DNA from: Bacteroidota bacterium
GTDB lineage: Bacteria > Bacteroidota > Bacteroidia > Chitinophagales > Chitinophagaceae
Assembly (NCBI GenBank): GCA_018267515.1
Contig: JAFDYJ010000010.1
Coordinates: 29,981 to 93,980 of the forward strand
DNA length: 64,000 nt
Direction of reading: 5' to 3'
The translations under genes and the position numbers were made by a program. The notes beneath the pieces are model-generated. The model searched no databases. It saw only the letters and a list, made by a program, of their open reading frames with translations, and was not told the origin of the DNA. Positions within the stretch are counted from its first letter, which is position 1. Each line of letters starts with the position of its first letter. Shown one piece after another: positions 18,304 to 28,259 of this stretch.

Positions 18304-20004
18304 ATGCCTGGAAATAAATATTTTTCAACTCAAAAAAAATGGTGGAAGGAAGCCGTCGTTTACCAAATCTACCCCAGAAGTTTTAAAGATTCCAACGATG
18401 ATGGTATTGGCGACTTAAGAGGAATTATTTCCAGATTAGATTACCTGCAAAATCTTGGCATCAATGTAATATGGCTGAATCCCGTCTTTTCTTCTCCCAA
18501 TGATGATATGGGTTATGATGTTAGCGATTACCGTAACATAATGAAAGAAATGGGAACCATTAATGATTTTGAAGAATTATTGGAAGGATTGCACCAGCGG
18601 GGAATTAAACTGATTGCAGACCTTGTATTAAACCATACAAGTGATGAACATGAATGGTTTGTTCAAAGCAAAAGCAGCCGCACAAATCCTTACCGGAATT
18701 TTTATCACTGGTGGCCTGCAGAAAAAGGAACACCGCCCAAACGTTTTAGCGTATTTCATGAAGAAGGTGCTTGGATCTATAATGAAACAACTGACAGTTA
18801 TTTCCTGCATTATTTCAGCCGTAAACAGCCGGATTTAAACTGGGAGAACCCTTTGGTGCGAAAAGAAATGTACGACATGATGAAATTCTGGTTAGATAAA
18901 GGAGTAGATGGCTTCCGGCTGGATGCATTTACTTTTATTTCAAAAGACCTTAGTTTTCCCCCCATACCGGAAAAGTATCAAAATGATTATTTCAGTTACT
19001 ATGCATCCGGTCCCGGGTTGCATGACTACATAAAAGAAATGACTGCAGAAGTTTTCAGTCGCTACGATATCATGACCGTAGGTGAAGCTTCAGGAATCAC
19101 ACATGAACAGGCATTGCTTTTTACAGGGACAGATCGTAAAGAAATACAGTCACTCTATCATTTTGATCATGCCAACTGGGGCAGAAATAAAAACAACCTG
19201 TATTATCCGGATGCAACAAACCGAAAACTGACTGACCTGAAAAAAATTTTTACAAAATGGAACACAGCTTTTGAAAATGATGGTTGGGGTGCAGTTTACC
19301 TGACCACTCATGATCAAGGCAGGATGATAAGCCGCTTCGGAAATGACACATCATACCGAAATGAATCTTCAAAACTCCTGTTTACATTTCTGTTAAGCAT
19401 GAGAGGAACGCCATACATCTACCAGGGAGATGAAATTGGCATGTGCAATATCCGGTTCGAAAAAATCGGGGATTATCGTGATTTGCATACTATTAATTAC
19501 TACAACCATCTCGCTGCAACAGGTGGAGATCTAAAATCTTTTATTGATGCACAAAAAGAGACTGCGAGGGATAACAGCCGCACTCCATTTCAATGGAATC
19601 CGGATACCAACGCCGGTTTTACCGGTGGAAATCCCTGGATTAAAGTAAATCCCGACTACAATAGAATAAATGCTGAAACTGCAGAAACAGATCCGGATAG
19701 TATACTTCATTTTGCCAGGAAAATAATTGCATTACGGAAAAGTTTGCCGGTATTGGTATATGGAGATTACAAATTAATAGAAGAAGACAGTGAGACATTA
19801 TTTGTATTCACAAGACAATTTGAGAATGAAAAGGTGCTGGTTATTTTAAATTTCAGTGATCATCGAAACACATTTACAATCCCGGCAGGTTTTATACTTA
19901 TGAAAGAACTTATAAATAATTACCCCGTAAAAACGGTTCCGGTCAATAACCAGATTATTCTACAGCCCTGGCAAGCAATAGTATTCAAGTACAATATCCA
20001 ATAA
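18304..20004 (+). CDS. GH13 alpha-glucosidase (oligo-1,6-glucosidase-like)
   Basis: A 566-residue cytoplasmic GH13 enzyme, with no signal peptide, starting MPGNKYF. It opens with the typical WWKEAVVYQIYPRSF. Region I is DLVLNHTS, region II GFRLDAFTF (nucleophile), region III TVGEASG (acid/base), and region IV TTHDQGR, where the usual Asn of NHDQ is Thr while His, Asp and Gln are kept. A calcium-site-like DSNDDGIGD loop is present. It should split short alpha-glucosides imported by the neighbouring MFS transporter. Transcribed divergently from the amylase operon. Confidence 0.92.
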   Translation: MPGNKYFSTQKKWWKEAVVYQIYPRSFKDSNDDGIGDLRGIISRLDYLQNLGINVIWLNPVFSSPNDDMGYDVSDYRNIMKEMGTINDFEELLEGLHQRGIKLIADLVLNHTSDEHEWFVQSKSSRTNPYRNFYHWWPAEKGTPPKRFSVFHEEGAWIYNETTDSYFLHYFSRKQPDLNWENPLVRKEMYDMMKFWLDKGVDGFRLDAFTFISKDLSFPPIPEKYQNDYFSYYASGPGLHDYIKEMTAEVFSRYDIMTVGEASGITHEQALLFTGTDRKEIQSLYHFDHANWGRNKNNLYYPDATNRKLTDLKKIFTKWNTAFENDGWGAVYLTTHDQGRMISRFGNDTSYRNESSKLLFTFLLSMRGTPYIYQGDEIGMCNIRFEKIGDYRDLHTINYYNHLAATGGDLKSFIDAQKETARDNSRTPFQWNPDTNAGFTGGNPWIKVNPDYNRINAETAETDPDSILHFARKIIALRKSLPVLVYGDYKLIEEDSETLFVFTRQFENEKVLVILNFSDHRNTFTIPAGFILMKELINNYPVKTVPVNNQIILQPWQAIVFKYNIQ

Positions 20005-20154
20005 AAATCAACTTCAAATTCCCATCAAGCGAAAGGATAAATCAATCCTTTTCCGGTTTGCCATTTTTCAATCTTCTTTTACATTTACCGGAATCTCTGG
20101 CTGGAAAATACAATTCTGCAAAACATTCAGAAATTGAAAATTAATTAACCATCA

Positions 20155-20215
20155 ATAAAAATGGCCTGAGAGCTTATTGCTTGATTTAAAACAAAAAGCG
20201 CTCAGGCCTGAAAAA
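20155..20215 (-). terminator. Intrinsic terminator of the S10 peptidase gene
   Basis: GGCCTGAG (20163-20170) pairs with CTCAGGCC (20201-20208), with further AGCTT/AAGCG pairing inside. Read on the minus strand the stem is followed by ATTTTTATT. The site lies about 50 bases past the stop at 20259. Confidence 0.6.
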
Positions 20216-20258
20216 AATAAACGCAAATTTTCCCGTCTCAATAAATTTAATATTACTG

Positions 20259-21815
20259 CTAATGTGAGTCACTGATAAATTTTGCCACTGCTGTATGCAG
20301 TTTTTTCAAAGCATCAGGATGCAGATATACCATGTGTCCTGATTCAAAATACTGGTATTGTATATTTTTTTGCAAAGAAGCCGGCATAGGCAAATGTTTC
20401 ATTTCATATTTTCCTTCGAAGTAAGGTGTACCCAGATCATAATATCCCCCGGTCAGCAACACTTTCATTGTAGGATTCAATACCATTGCCCTGGCCAAAT
20501 CGTTCATTACATTGGGAAAACCAATGAATCCCCTTCGCTGAAAATTCCAGGGTTGAACCTGCCCGCTGATCTTATAATCCATTTCTTTTCCAAATTTCAA
20601 ATCATTGCGCATATATGAATTTAATGTAGATGCAAATGCAGCGCCGATATAAGAATCCATCGGGTCGTATTGTGCATTCTCACTTAATGGATCAATTGCA
20701 TCGCCTGCAAAACGGGAATCTAATCTCCCGGTTATTTGCTCGTTATCGCCCAATAAAGTTTGAGAAAACTGAGGGCCTGTTACTCGCAGGTTAGCTTTTT
20801 TAAGATAGTCTAAAGGCAGACCTGTATAACTATGTAATTTACCGGCAATAGTATTGAAAGACGCTTCATCCAGGTCTGCACCTTTATTTAATGCCAGCGC
20901 ATAATCGGTCATCGCAAATTGCTCCACGTCTTTTAGAAATGATTCCAGGTTTTTAGGTTGTGTGGGAAGTTTATGATGGTAATAAGCAGTAGCAGCAAAA
21001 GACGGAAGTATTAACTCATACGGTAAGTCTGTACCCGGATTTGAGGATAAGGTTTCCGTCATATTGCTGTAAGTAAGCAATTGTGAAAGTAAAATAATAC
21101 CATTCAGACTGACATTGGCCCGTTGAAGATTACTGGCTAAAACTGCAGATCTGAATGTTCCGTAACTTTCACCAAAAAGATATTTAGGAGAACTCCACCG
21201 GTTATAATCTGTTATAAACTGAACAATAAAATTTGAGAAGGCTCTTCCATCTTCATCTATCCCGAAAAAATCTTTTGGATCCCCTGCGCCACCCATGTCT
21301 TTTGTAATGATTTCTCCAAAACCGGTACCCGGGGCATCAATAAATACAAGGTCACTTGCATCCAATAAACTATAATCATTGTTTACAGTAGAATACGGAG
21401 CACTGGAACGGGTCATGTCCTGAATATTCACTTTTTGCGGGCCCCAACATCCCATATGAAGCCATACTGTAGAACTACCGGGGCCACCATTGTAGATAAA
21501 AGTAACAGGTCTTTGATTTACATTTTCTCCTTCTTTGAAATAAGCAACATAAGACATGCTGATCGTAGGAACATCTTTATTATTTTTTAAAACCAATGTT
21601 CCGGCATCAGCCTGGTAGTTGATCTTCTTTCCTTCAATGGTAACAGTGCCATGAGTGACAGATTTTTGTGATTGCTTTAAATTCTTTTTCAGACTGACAG
21701 AGCTATCCTGCGATTCTCCCTGCCGTTGAAAAGAGGCGTCTCGGCGTATTTGTGCACCTGAATATAAAGCCGGCAGTATCAAGGCTGCCAAGAATAGAAG
21801 TTTACTGAGTTTCAT
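20259..21815 (-). CDS. Secreted S10 serine carboxypeptidase
   Basis: A 518-residue exported peptidase of family S10. The signal peptide covers about residues 1-21 (ends ALYSGAQ). The oxyanion-region motif is YNGGPGSST, the nucleophile lies in LFGESYGTF, the catalytic Asp in GGYYDLGTP and the His in ESGHMVYLHP. It removes C-terminal residues from peptides, probably in the periplasm. Length and motif order fit the bacterial S10 subfamily. It has its own promoter (TAATTTTG) about 50 bases upstream and a hairpin terminator downstream. Confidence 0.92.
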   Translation of the reverse strand: MKLSKLLFLAALILPALYSGAQIRRDASFQRQGESQDSSVSLKKNLKQSQKSVTHGTVTIEGKKINYQADAGTLVLKNNKDVPTISMSYVAYFKEGENVNQRPVTFIYNGGPGSSTVWLHMGCWGPQKVNIQDMTRSSAPYSTVNNDYSLLDASDLVFIDAPGTGFGEIITKDMGGAGDPKDFFGIDEDGRAFSNFIVQFITDYNRWSSPKYLFGESYGTFRSAVLASNLQRANVSLNGIILLSQLLTYSNMTETLSSNPGTDLPYELILPSFAATAYYHHKLPTQPKNLESFLKDVEQFAMTDYALALNKGADLDEASFNTIAGKLHSYTGLPLDYLKKANLRVTGPQFSQTLLGDNEQITGRLDSRFAGDAIDPLSENAQYDPMDSYIGAAFASTLNSYMRNDLKFGKEMDYKISGQVQPWNFQRRGFIGFPNVMNDLARAMVLNPTMKVLLTGGYYDLGTPYFEGKYEMKHLPMPASLQKNIQYQYFESGHMVYLHPDALKKLHTAVAKFISDSH

Positions 21816-22157
21816 ATATTAAATATTTAGAGTGTGGAAAATAAAAAAAAACAATCGTCGGGTGGCAAAATTATGCGATTATCATTGGTTTGATTTTCCG
21901 CTCATCATTTTTTATCAGTGTGCTATAAATCCCGGCAGGAATTAAAATGCCATTAAATTCAATCAGTGAATTTTAAGAATGAGAATCAGAGTCTTGTTAT
22001 TGATTCGTTATCGGTAAAATTCAGCCGACACTGCTTTCATAATTTTTTTATACTCCTTTCGCAATACTAAAATGCTGAAAACGCAAAGTTGCACCGATGA
22101 TAATCAATAGAAGAAAAGAAAAATTTTCAGGGATTAGAAAATCAACTGTTTTAATTT
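21816..22157. other. 342-base intergenic region upstream of the S10 peptidase gene
   Basis: AT-rich stretch between two minus-strand genes. It holds the peptidase promoter at 21866-21873 and, just past the 22158 stop, a weak 6-pair AT-rich stem (GAAAAT/ATTTTC on the minus strand). A minus-strand 10-codon ORF preceded by AAAGGAG is visible near 22040 but too short to call. No RNA gene is recognised. Confidence 0.4.
21866..21873 (-). promoter_or_regulatory. -7 promoter element of the S10 peptidase gene
   Basis: On the minus strand TAATTTTG matches TAnnTTTG. Predicted leader is about 47 bases to the ATG at 21815. The -33 element is not clear. Confidence 0.4.
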
Positions 22158-23846
22158 TCAAAACACAAATTCCCTTCGATGCATATTCCATCTGAGTCCC
22201 AACGAAACAACCGTAGTGCCGGCTGAAGTAACAGGAGCCGTTTTCGTTTGCTGTTTGCGGAAAATAGCATTAAATTCTAAAAATAAATTTTCACGAAGCT
22301 CATATGAAACAAGGAGTGAAGCATAAGTCACATTTGTTTTCCAACCACTGCCTATATCAAAACCAAAATCAGTGATACGATAGGGAGGCCTGTTAGGTAA
22401 GAAAATATTGCTGCCATAATTTACATTATTTGAATCACGACCCTGGGTATACCGGATGAGCTTGCCTTCAATCATCCATTTGGGCGCCGGCTGATAACGA
22501 ACAATGCCGATCACTTCACTGAAATTGGCTCCTAACGGATGCGCTATCGGTTGATTGTAATGCGTAAAATTTGCCACTGAATCACCATGAGAATAAGTAA
22601 AAGGACGAACCCGGTTCATCTCTACCTGCAAATCAAGATTCTTAATTTTGAAAGCATCAATATATTTTCCGCCCAGTTGAATGCCCCATTTATTCACCCA
22701 GGAACCACTATTCTTTTTTATTTCGGTTAATACAAATTCATCAAGAAGGAATTGTCCATAAAACTGGAATTGCTTTGCCACATTTGCTTTCAGATCCAAA
22801 CCGGCCAGGGAATTATCAAAACTTCCGTTCTGCTGTTCAATAGAGCGATAAAAAATAATCGGGTTCAGATAACTGAAATCAAAATGATCTTTTCGGCCGA
22901 AGATCACTGCTTCATACAATCCCATGTTCAACCATTTGGTCAATGCAATATCCAGATGATGGATAGCTGCATACTTCTTTGGAATCAGTTGATCTCCGCC
23001 GGGAATAGTGGCAGATTGTAATTCCATAAAAAGATTCTGGTAATTAATTTTCCAGATTCTTGTATTCAGTTTCAAAAAAAGATTCGGATTGCCAAAATCA
23101 CTGAGGAATAAACTGCGGTAGCCATTGCCGATAAAATTCCGGTCGTAACCAAAAGATACATCTATAAATTTTGCAGCTTTGAAAGTAAAATATCCTTCCG
23201 CATCAAAATAGTCCACCCCTCCAGCCGCTTTGAAAGTTTTATAAAAACCCTCACCCGGCACCGCTCTGCGATCACTTATCCATTGCTGAACATATAGCGG
23301 ATCTCTTTCCTGGTTGTCGGCGAGATAGGCATAGTAACCGATTTTATTGGCAATCTTTCCCCTTACATAAAGTCCCCGGCTGTTAAGGAAAAGTCGTTGA
23401 TCATTACTTTTTTCTTTGGATACTGTAAACTGGAAAACGGGATTAACAATCAGGTCAAAATTTTTTACATGCACTTCATAAAGATTCGCAGGTGTCTTGT
23501 AAAAACTTTTGGCAACCGGTTTCTTACTGGCATACTTTAACCGGTCTTCCGGAGAAAGGAATTCCAGGTTGTTTCTGAAAATTCCCTCCCGGTTATAAAG
23601 ATCTGTTTTAGACAATGAACTGTTTCCAAAACGTTTTTCGTAATCATAGATTCCATTCAACATGGTAATCCGGCTCTCGGGTCTTGTTTTGGAAAAATTT
23701 AATATTGAATCGGTTTGTGCCTTAATCTCCAGCCGGTCCAAAAGAATATAGGCCTTATCATCTTTAGGTAAATAAGTAGTTTGTGAATAACAAGCAACAG
23801 GAAAAAGAATAAGGGTCAGTCTTACAAGGGTTTCTTTAATTTGCAT
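22158..23846 (-). CDS. Outer-membrane protein, RemB/capsule-assembly Wzi-like
   Basis: A 562-residue exported protein with a short signal peptide (to about CYSQ, residue 22) and a long series of alternating strands typical of an outer-membrane barrel, ending in an aromatic strand (REFVF). The block FGYDRNFIGNGYRSLFLSDF resembles the gliding-motility RemB/Wzi-like proteins of Bacteroidota. These bind or organise surface polysaccharide or take part in adhesin display; the exact role is uncertain. It is divergent from pyrC with only 29 bases between start codons. Confidence 0.65.
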   Translation of the reverse strand: MQIKETLVRLTLILFPVACYSQTTYLPKDDKAYILLDRLEIKAQTDSILNFSKTRPESRITMLNGIYDYEKRFGNSSLSKTDLYNREGIFRNNLEFLSPEDRLKYASKKPVAKSFYKTPANLYEVHVKNFDLIVNPVFQFTVSKEKSNDQRLFLNSRGLYVRGKIANKIGYYAYLADNQERDPLYVQQWISDRRAVPGEGFYKTFKAAGGVDYFDAEGYFTFKAAKFIDVSFGYDRNFIGNGYRSLFLSDFGNPNLFLKLNTRIWKINYQNLFMELQSATIPGGDQLIPKKYAAIHHLDIALTKWLNMGLYEAVIFGRKDHFDFSYLNPIIFYRSIEQQNGSFDNSLAGLDLKANVAKQFQFYGQFLLDEFVLTEIKKNSGSWVNKWGIQLGGKYIDAFKIKNLDLQVEMNRVRPFTYSHGDSVANFTHYNQPIAHPLGANFSEVIGIVRYQPAPKWMIEGKLIRYTQGRDSNNVNYGSNIFLPNRPPYRITDFGFDIGSGWKTNVTYASLLVSYELRENLFLEFNAIFRKQQTKTAPVTSAGTTVVSLGLRWNMHRREFVF

Positions 23847-23875
23847 GAAATAAGCATTAATTCGGGTAACAAAAT

Positions 23876-25219
23876 ATGCAAAAATATCTGATAAAAAACA
23901 TACAGGTTGTCAACGAAGGAAAGATACGGGCATCCGATGTACTGATCTCAAATGGCAGAATAGAAAAAATTGAATCTCAAATTAACGGAGCCGATAAGAA
24001 TTACTCAGAGGTAAATGGGGAAGGAAAATATCTTTTCCCGGGAGTAATTGATGATCAGGTTCATTTCCGGGAACCGGGTCTGACTCATAAAGCAACTATT
24101 TATACAGAATCGAAAGCCGCTGTTGCCGGTGGCGTTACCAGCTTTATGGAAATGCCGAATACGATTCCTCCAGTATTCACTCAGGAACTGCTGGAGGATA
24201 AATATGAGATTGCCCGAAATACCTCTTTGGCAAACTATTCTTTTTATATGGGTACTTCAAATGACAATTCGGATGAAGTTCTCAGAACCAATGATAAAAA
24301 GAATAATGTTTGCGGTATCAAGATTTTCATGGGCTCCTCCACCGGAAATCTATTAGTGGATAATCCCTCTACACTGGATAAAATTTTCAGCGAAAGCGAA
24401 GTATTGATTGCCACACATTGTGAAGATGAACGAATCATCAAAGAAAATCTGCAAAACCTGAAAAAGGAAGGCAGGCAGTTGACGGCTGCTGATCACCCCC
24501 TCATAAGAAATGAAGAAGCATGTTACTCTTCTTCACTATATGCCATCCAGATCGCAAAGAAATACAACACCCGGTTACACATTCTTCATATTTCAACAGA
24601 AAAAGAATTAGCGCTTTTCACCAATATGATCCCGCTGAAAGAAAAGCGGATCACAGCTGAGGTATGTGTTCACCATTTGCACTTCACCAGTGACGATTAT
24701 GAAAGACTTGATAACCTGATAAAGTGCAACCCGGCAATAAAATCTCCACACAATAAAGAAGCTTTATGGAAAGGCTTGCTGGATGACAGGTTGGATGTAA
24801 TTGCCACCGATCATGCCCCGCATACATGGGAAGAAAAGAATGTAACGTATGAAAAAGCTCATGCCGGCTTACCGCTGGTGCAGCATTCATTATTATTAAT
24901 GCTCCATTATCATCAACAAAAGAAAATCAGCCTGGAAAAAATTGCAGAAAAGATGAGTCATGCCGTAGCCGATTGTTTTCAAATAAAAGACAGAGGATAT
25001 ATCCGTGAAGGTTATTTTGCAGACCTGGTGATAGCAGACCTGAATCAACCTGTTAAAGCCTCCAAAGAAAATATTTATTACAAATGCGGATGGAGTCCGT
25101 TAGAGAATTTCGGGTTTCCTGCATCTATAAGTCAGGTATTTGTGAGCGGGAATTTGGTATATACTGAGGGAAAGTGGGATGAATCACGGAAAGGGTTACG
25201 ATTACACTTTGAACGGTAA
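23876..25219 (+). CDS. pyrC: Dihydroorotase (class I type)
   Basis: A 447-residue amidohydrolase that cyclises carbamoyl-aspartate to dihydroorotate in pyrimidine synthesis. The N-terminal metal motif reads IDDQVHFREPG: the first His of the common HxH is Gln here. I recall this variant from other Bacteroidota dihydroorotases. Later ligands are seen in GIKIFMGS (Lys), THCEDER (His), LHILHIST (His) and ATDHAPHT (Asp). The stop codon is immediately followed by the ATG of the MutS-like gene, so the two form an operon. An inactive dihydroorotase-like paralogue is possible but the remaining site looks complete. Confidence 0.85.
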   Translation: MQKYLIKNIQVVNEGKIRASDVLISNGRIEKIESQINGADKNYSEVNGEGKYLFPGVIDDQVHFREPGLTHKATIYTESKAAVAGGVTSFMEMPNTIPPVFTQELLEDKYEIARNTSLANYSFYMGTSNDNSDEVLRTNDKKNNVCGIKIFMGSSTGNLLVDNPSTLDKIFSESEVLIATHCEDERIIKENLQNLKKEGRQLTAADHPLIRNEEACYSSSLYAIQIAKKYNTRLHILHISTEKELALFTNMIPLKEKRITAEVCVHHLHFTSDDYERLDNLIKCNPAIKSPHNKEALWKGLLDDRLDVIATDHAPHTWEEKNVTYEKAHAGLPLVQHSLLLMLHYHQQKKISLEKIAEKMSHAVADCFQIKDRGYIREGYFADLVIADLNQPVKASKENIYYKCGWSPLENFGFPASISQVFVSGNLVYTEGKWDESRKGLRLHFER

Positions 25220-26536
25220 ATGCAGATAGACAACACAACATACAATGACATTTCTGTATTCAGCATAGATGAGGAATTCTCCATTTTTCATAAGCTGAAT
25301 TTTACCCGGACCACCGTAGGCAAAGAATGGTTGAAATATTATTTTGCTCAACCTTTTGATGACATTCACAAAATCACCAGTACACAAAAAGTCATCCAGG
25401 CCTTTATCCCCCATGTCGAAAACCTGCCGGAAGACATTACCAATGGGACCATCATGATGATCAGTAAGTATTTAGACTATGATCTTGATGCTCCACCGGC
25501 CAACCCGGGTTTTCCGGGCAGTCTTTTTTACAAATGGTTTCACCAATCTGATTATTCGCTGTTGAAATTTTCTCTGAAACATTACGCTGATTTTTTCAGA
25601 GGCTTAAAAACCCTGGCACAGGTACTATCCAAAGATGAGCTTCCCACCGTTGCCCAACTCCATGTAGAGCGTATCTTCCAGTTACTGAAACATCCGGCTT
25701 TTCAAAAACTGGCGGATGCTCCAAAAGATCGGATCTTCCCGCTTTCGCAATCTTTAAACCTGGGATATCACCTCTACCATACATTCCGAAGGCAAACGTT
25801 AGAATTAATTGACATTTTTGGAAGATTGGACGCCTGGTACTCAATGGCGGTGGCCGTTAAAAAATTCGGTCTGTGCTTTCCCGAATTGATTGAACAAGAT
25901 GCCCCGCTGGTAGAAGCAAGAGGATTATACCATATCCTTTTACCACATCCTGTTGCTTATGATTTTCAAATGAACCCGCAACACAACTTTCTTTTTCTTA
26001 CAGGAGCAAACATGGCCGGAAAGAGTACTTTGATAAAATCAGTGGGCGGCGCCGTATTCCTGGCACATATCGGCATGGGTGTACCGGCACAACAGATGAG
26101 GCTAACCTTATTTCACGGACTCCTGAGCAATATCAATGTTGTGGACAATATCGTGAAAGGAGAAAGCTTTTTCTTCAACGAAGTGCAACGGATAAAAACA
26201 ACAATTGAAAAAATTAATAACGGGAAAAAATGGCTGGTGCTGATAGATGAACTGTTTAAAGGAACCAATATGCAGGATGCCATGAAATGCTCCAGCACAG
26301 TAATAAAGGGGTTGATAAAAATTAAAAACTCACTGTTTATTTTATCCACGCACTTGTATGAAATCTGTGATGAATTAAAAGAATATCCCAATATCAGTTT
26401 CCGGTATTTTGAAACCAATGTCAAAGACGATCAGTTGGAATTTACTTATCAGCTCAGGGAGGGTGTCAGCAACGATCGCTTTGGATATTTCATCCTTAAA
26501 AAAGAGAAAGTGGTGGATTTGCTGGAAAAATTATGA
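25220..26536 (+). CDS. MutS-related ATPase lacking the mismatch-recognition domain
   Basis: A 438-residue protein with only the lever/clamp-like helical part and the MutS ATPase domain. Walker A is TGANMAGKST (261-270), the MutS signature region is around VVDNIVKGESFFFNEV, and Walker B is WLVLIDELFKGTN. A conserved His follows (ILSTHLYE). Domain I of MutS is absent, so mismatch binding is not expected. Such short MutS-like proteins are common in Bacteroidota and unassigned. The ATG directly abuts the TAA of pyrC. Confidence 0.85.
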   Translation: MQIDNTTYNDISVFSIDEEFSIFHKLNFTRTTVGKEWLKYYFAQPFDDIHKITSTQKVIQAFIPHVENLPEDITNGTIMMISKYLDYDLDAPPANPGFPGSLFYKWFHQSDYSLLKFSLKHYADFFRGLKTLAQVLSKDELPTVAQLHVERIFQLLKHPAFQKLADAPKDRIFPLSQSLNLGYHLYHTFRRQTLELIDIFGRLDAWYSMAVAVKKFGLCFPELIEQDAPLVEARGLYHILLPHPVAYDFQMNPQHNFLFLTGANMAGKSTLIKSVGGAVFLAHIGMGVPAQQMRLTLFHGLLSNINVVDNIVKGESFFFNEVQRIKTTIEKINNGKKWLVLIDELFKGTNMQDAMKCSSTVIKGLIKIKNSLFILSTHLYEICDELKEYPNISFRYFETNVKDDQLEFTYQLREGVSNDRFGYFILKKEKVVDLLEKL

Positions 26537-26592
26537 GAACTATAATTTATTTAATATTTCTGGATTGTTGAAAAGACTTTAATTTGTAACCT

Positions 26593-28191
26593 ATGTTAAA
26601 AGGCATCTTTCTTTGTTTTTTCCTGGTATCCTCTTTTTTCCTGTTTGCACAGCCGGGTATGGATGTGTTACATTACAAATTTGAAATAGAACTATCCGAC
26701 CATTCCGATACAATAAAAGGAAAAGCTGAAATAAAAATACTCCTCACCCAATGGAATAAATCCATAAGCTTTGACCTGGTAAACCTAAATAATAAGGGGA
26801 AAGGTATGACCGTAACAAAGGTTTCATTTCTAAGACCGGCTTCCTCAGTTTCTTTTCAGCAACAAAATGATAAATTAATTATTACACCTTCTATTGCATT
26901 CAACCCCGACGATACAGCCGTTATCGTTATAAACTACAAAGGAATTCCCGCTGACGGGTTAATCATTTCCAAAAATAAATACGGCGATCGAACCTTTTTT
27001 GCAGATAACTGGCCCAACCGGGCACATAACTGGATACCCTGCAAAGATGAACCGGGGGATAAGTCAAATTTTGAATTCCTGGTTACTGCCCCATCCAAAT
27101 ATGATGTAATTTCCAATGGAAAAAAAATTGAAGAACGGAGCATTAATACGTATAAAAAACTTACTCATTGGTCAAGCGATATTCCACTGCCAACAAAAGT
27201 GATGGTGATTGGCGTAGCTAGGTTTGCCGTGAAAGAATATCCGGATAGTCCGCCGGACATACCTGTCAGCGCCTGGGTGTATCCGCAAGATAGCATCACC
27301 GGGTTCCGGAATTATTCAGTAGCACCTTCCATTCTGAAATTTATGTCAGCCTATATTGCTCCTTATCCATATAATAAACTGGCAAATGTGGAATCCACCA
27401 CCATCTTTGGAGGAATGGAAAACGCCGGAGCTATTTTTTATTTTGAAGGTTCGGCATCCTCCAATAATACTCAGGAAAGTTTGATTGCACATGAAATTGC
27501 TCACCAGTGGTTCGGGGATATGGCATCGGAGAAAAAATTCTCACACCTTTGGCTCAGCGAGGGTTTCGCCACCTACCTGACACACATTTATATTGAATCT
27601 AAATATGGAACAGACAGCTTAAATAATCAGATGAAAGCGGATCGCCGCCAGGTTATTTCCTTTTCAAGGAGTAATACTCGACCGGTTGTTGATTCCATAT
27701 CACCTTATATCAATTTATTAAATGCAAACAGCTATCAAAAGGGCGGTTGGGTTTTGCATATGCTACGCCGCCAGTTGGGAGATACTGTGTTTCAACAAAT
27801 CATCAGGCGATACTATGACAAATTCAAAGGAAAAAATGCAGACACCAGGGATTTTGAAACTGTTGCCGAAGAAGTAAGTGGGAAAAATCTGAAAACTTTT
27901 TTTGACCAATGGCTGTATAGTTCCTCTCTTCCACAACTTGAAATCTCCTGGCAATATTCGGATACACAGAAAAGTATAAATCTGACAGTAGAACAAAAGC
28001 AATCTTTAGATTTCCAGTTTCCATTGGAAGTGCAAATCAAATCAAGCGCCGGGAATTCAACTACCCACAGTTTATTGATAACGTTTGAGAAACAGTCATT
28101 TACTTTACCGGTTTCCGGCATACCGTCTTCGGTTATCATAGATCCTCACACATCCACATTAGGTGAGTGGATAGTCAAAGAAAACAAATAA
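26593..28191 (+). CDS. Exported M1 family aminopeptidase
   Basis: A 532-residue zinc metallopeptidase with a signal peptide (residues 1-19, ends FLFAQ). The exopeptidase motif is GGMENAG and the zinc site HEIAHQWFGD with the downstream Glu in WLSEGFATY. The C-terminal region is short compared with eukaryotic M1 enzymes, as in other bacterial secreted members. It should trim N-terminal residues of peptides in the periplasm. Together with the S10 carboxypeptidase it gives both peptide ends to attack. Confidence 0.92.
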   Translation: MLKGIFLCFFLVSSFFLFAQPGMDVLHYKFEIELSDHSDTIKGKAEIKILLTQWNKSISFDLVNLNNKGKGMTVTKVSFLRPASSVSFQQQNDKLIITPSIAFNPDDTAVIVINYKGIPADGLIISKNKYGDRTFFADNWPNRAHNWIPCKDEPGDKSNFEFLVTAPSKYDVISNGKKIEERSINTYKKLTHWSSDIPLPTKVMVIGVARFAVKEYPDSPPDIPVSAWVYPQDSITGFRNYSVAPSILKFMSAYIAPYPYNKLANVESTTIFGGMENAGAIFYFEGSASSNNTQESLIAHEIAHQWFGDMASEKKFSHLWLSEGFATYLTHIYIESKYGTDSLNNQMKADRRQVISFSRSNTRPVVDSISPYINLLNANSYQKGGWVLHMLRRQLGDTVFQQIIRRYYDKFKGKNADTRDFETVAEEVSGKNLKTFFDQWLYSSSLPQLEISWQYSDTQKSINLTVEQKQSLDFQFPLEVQIKSSAGNSTTHSLLITFEKQSFTLPVSGIPSSVIIDPHTSTLGEWIVKENK

Positions 28192-28259
28192 TGTGATTTT
28201 CAGGGGGTGTATTTCAGGTTTTACGGAAATTTGTAAATTCGGAACTGTAAAGTCCGGCT

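Noticed and set aside
18268..18304. TTG start extending the alpha-glucosidase by 12 residues
   Set aside because: The TTG lies inside the probable -7 promoter element and the added residues do not look like the GH13 start.
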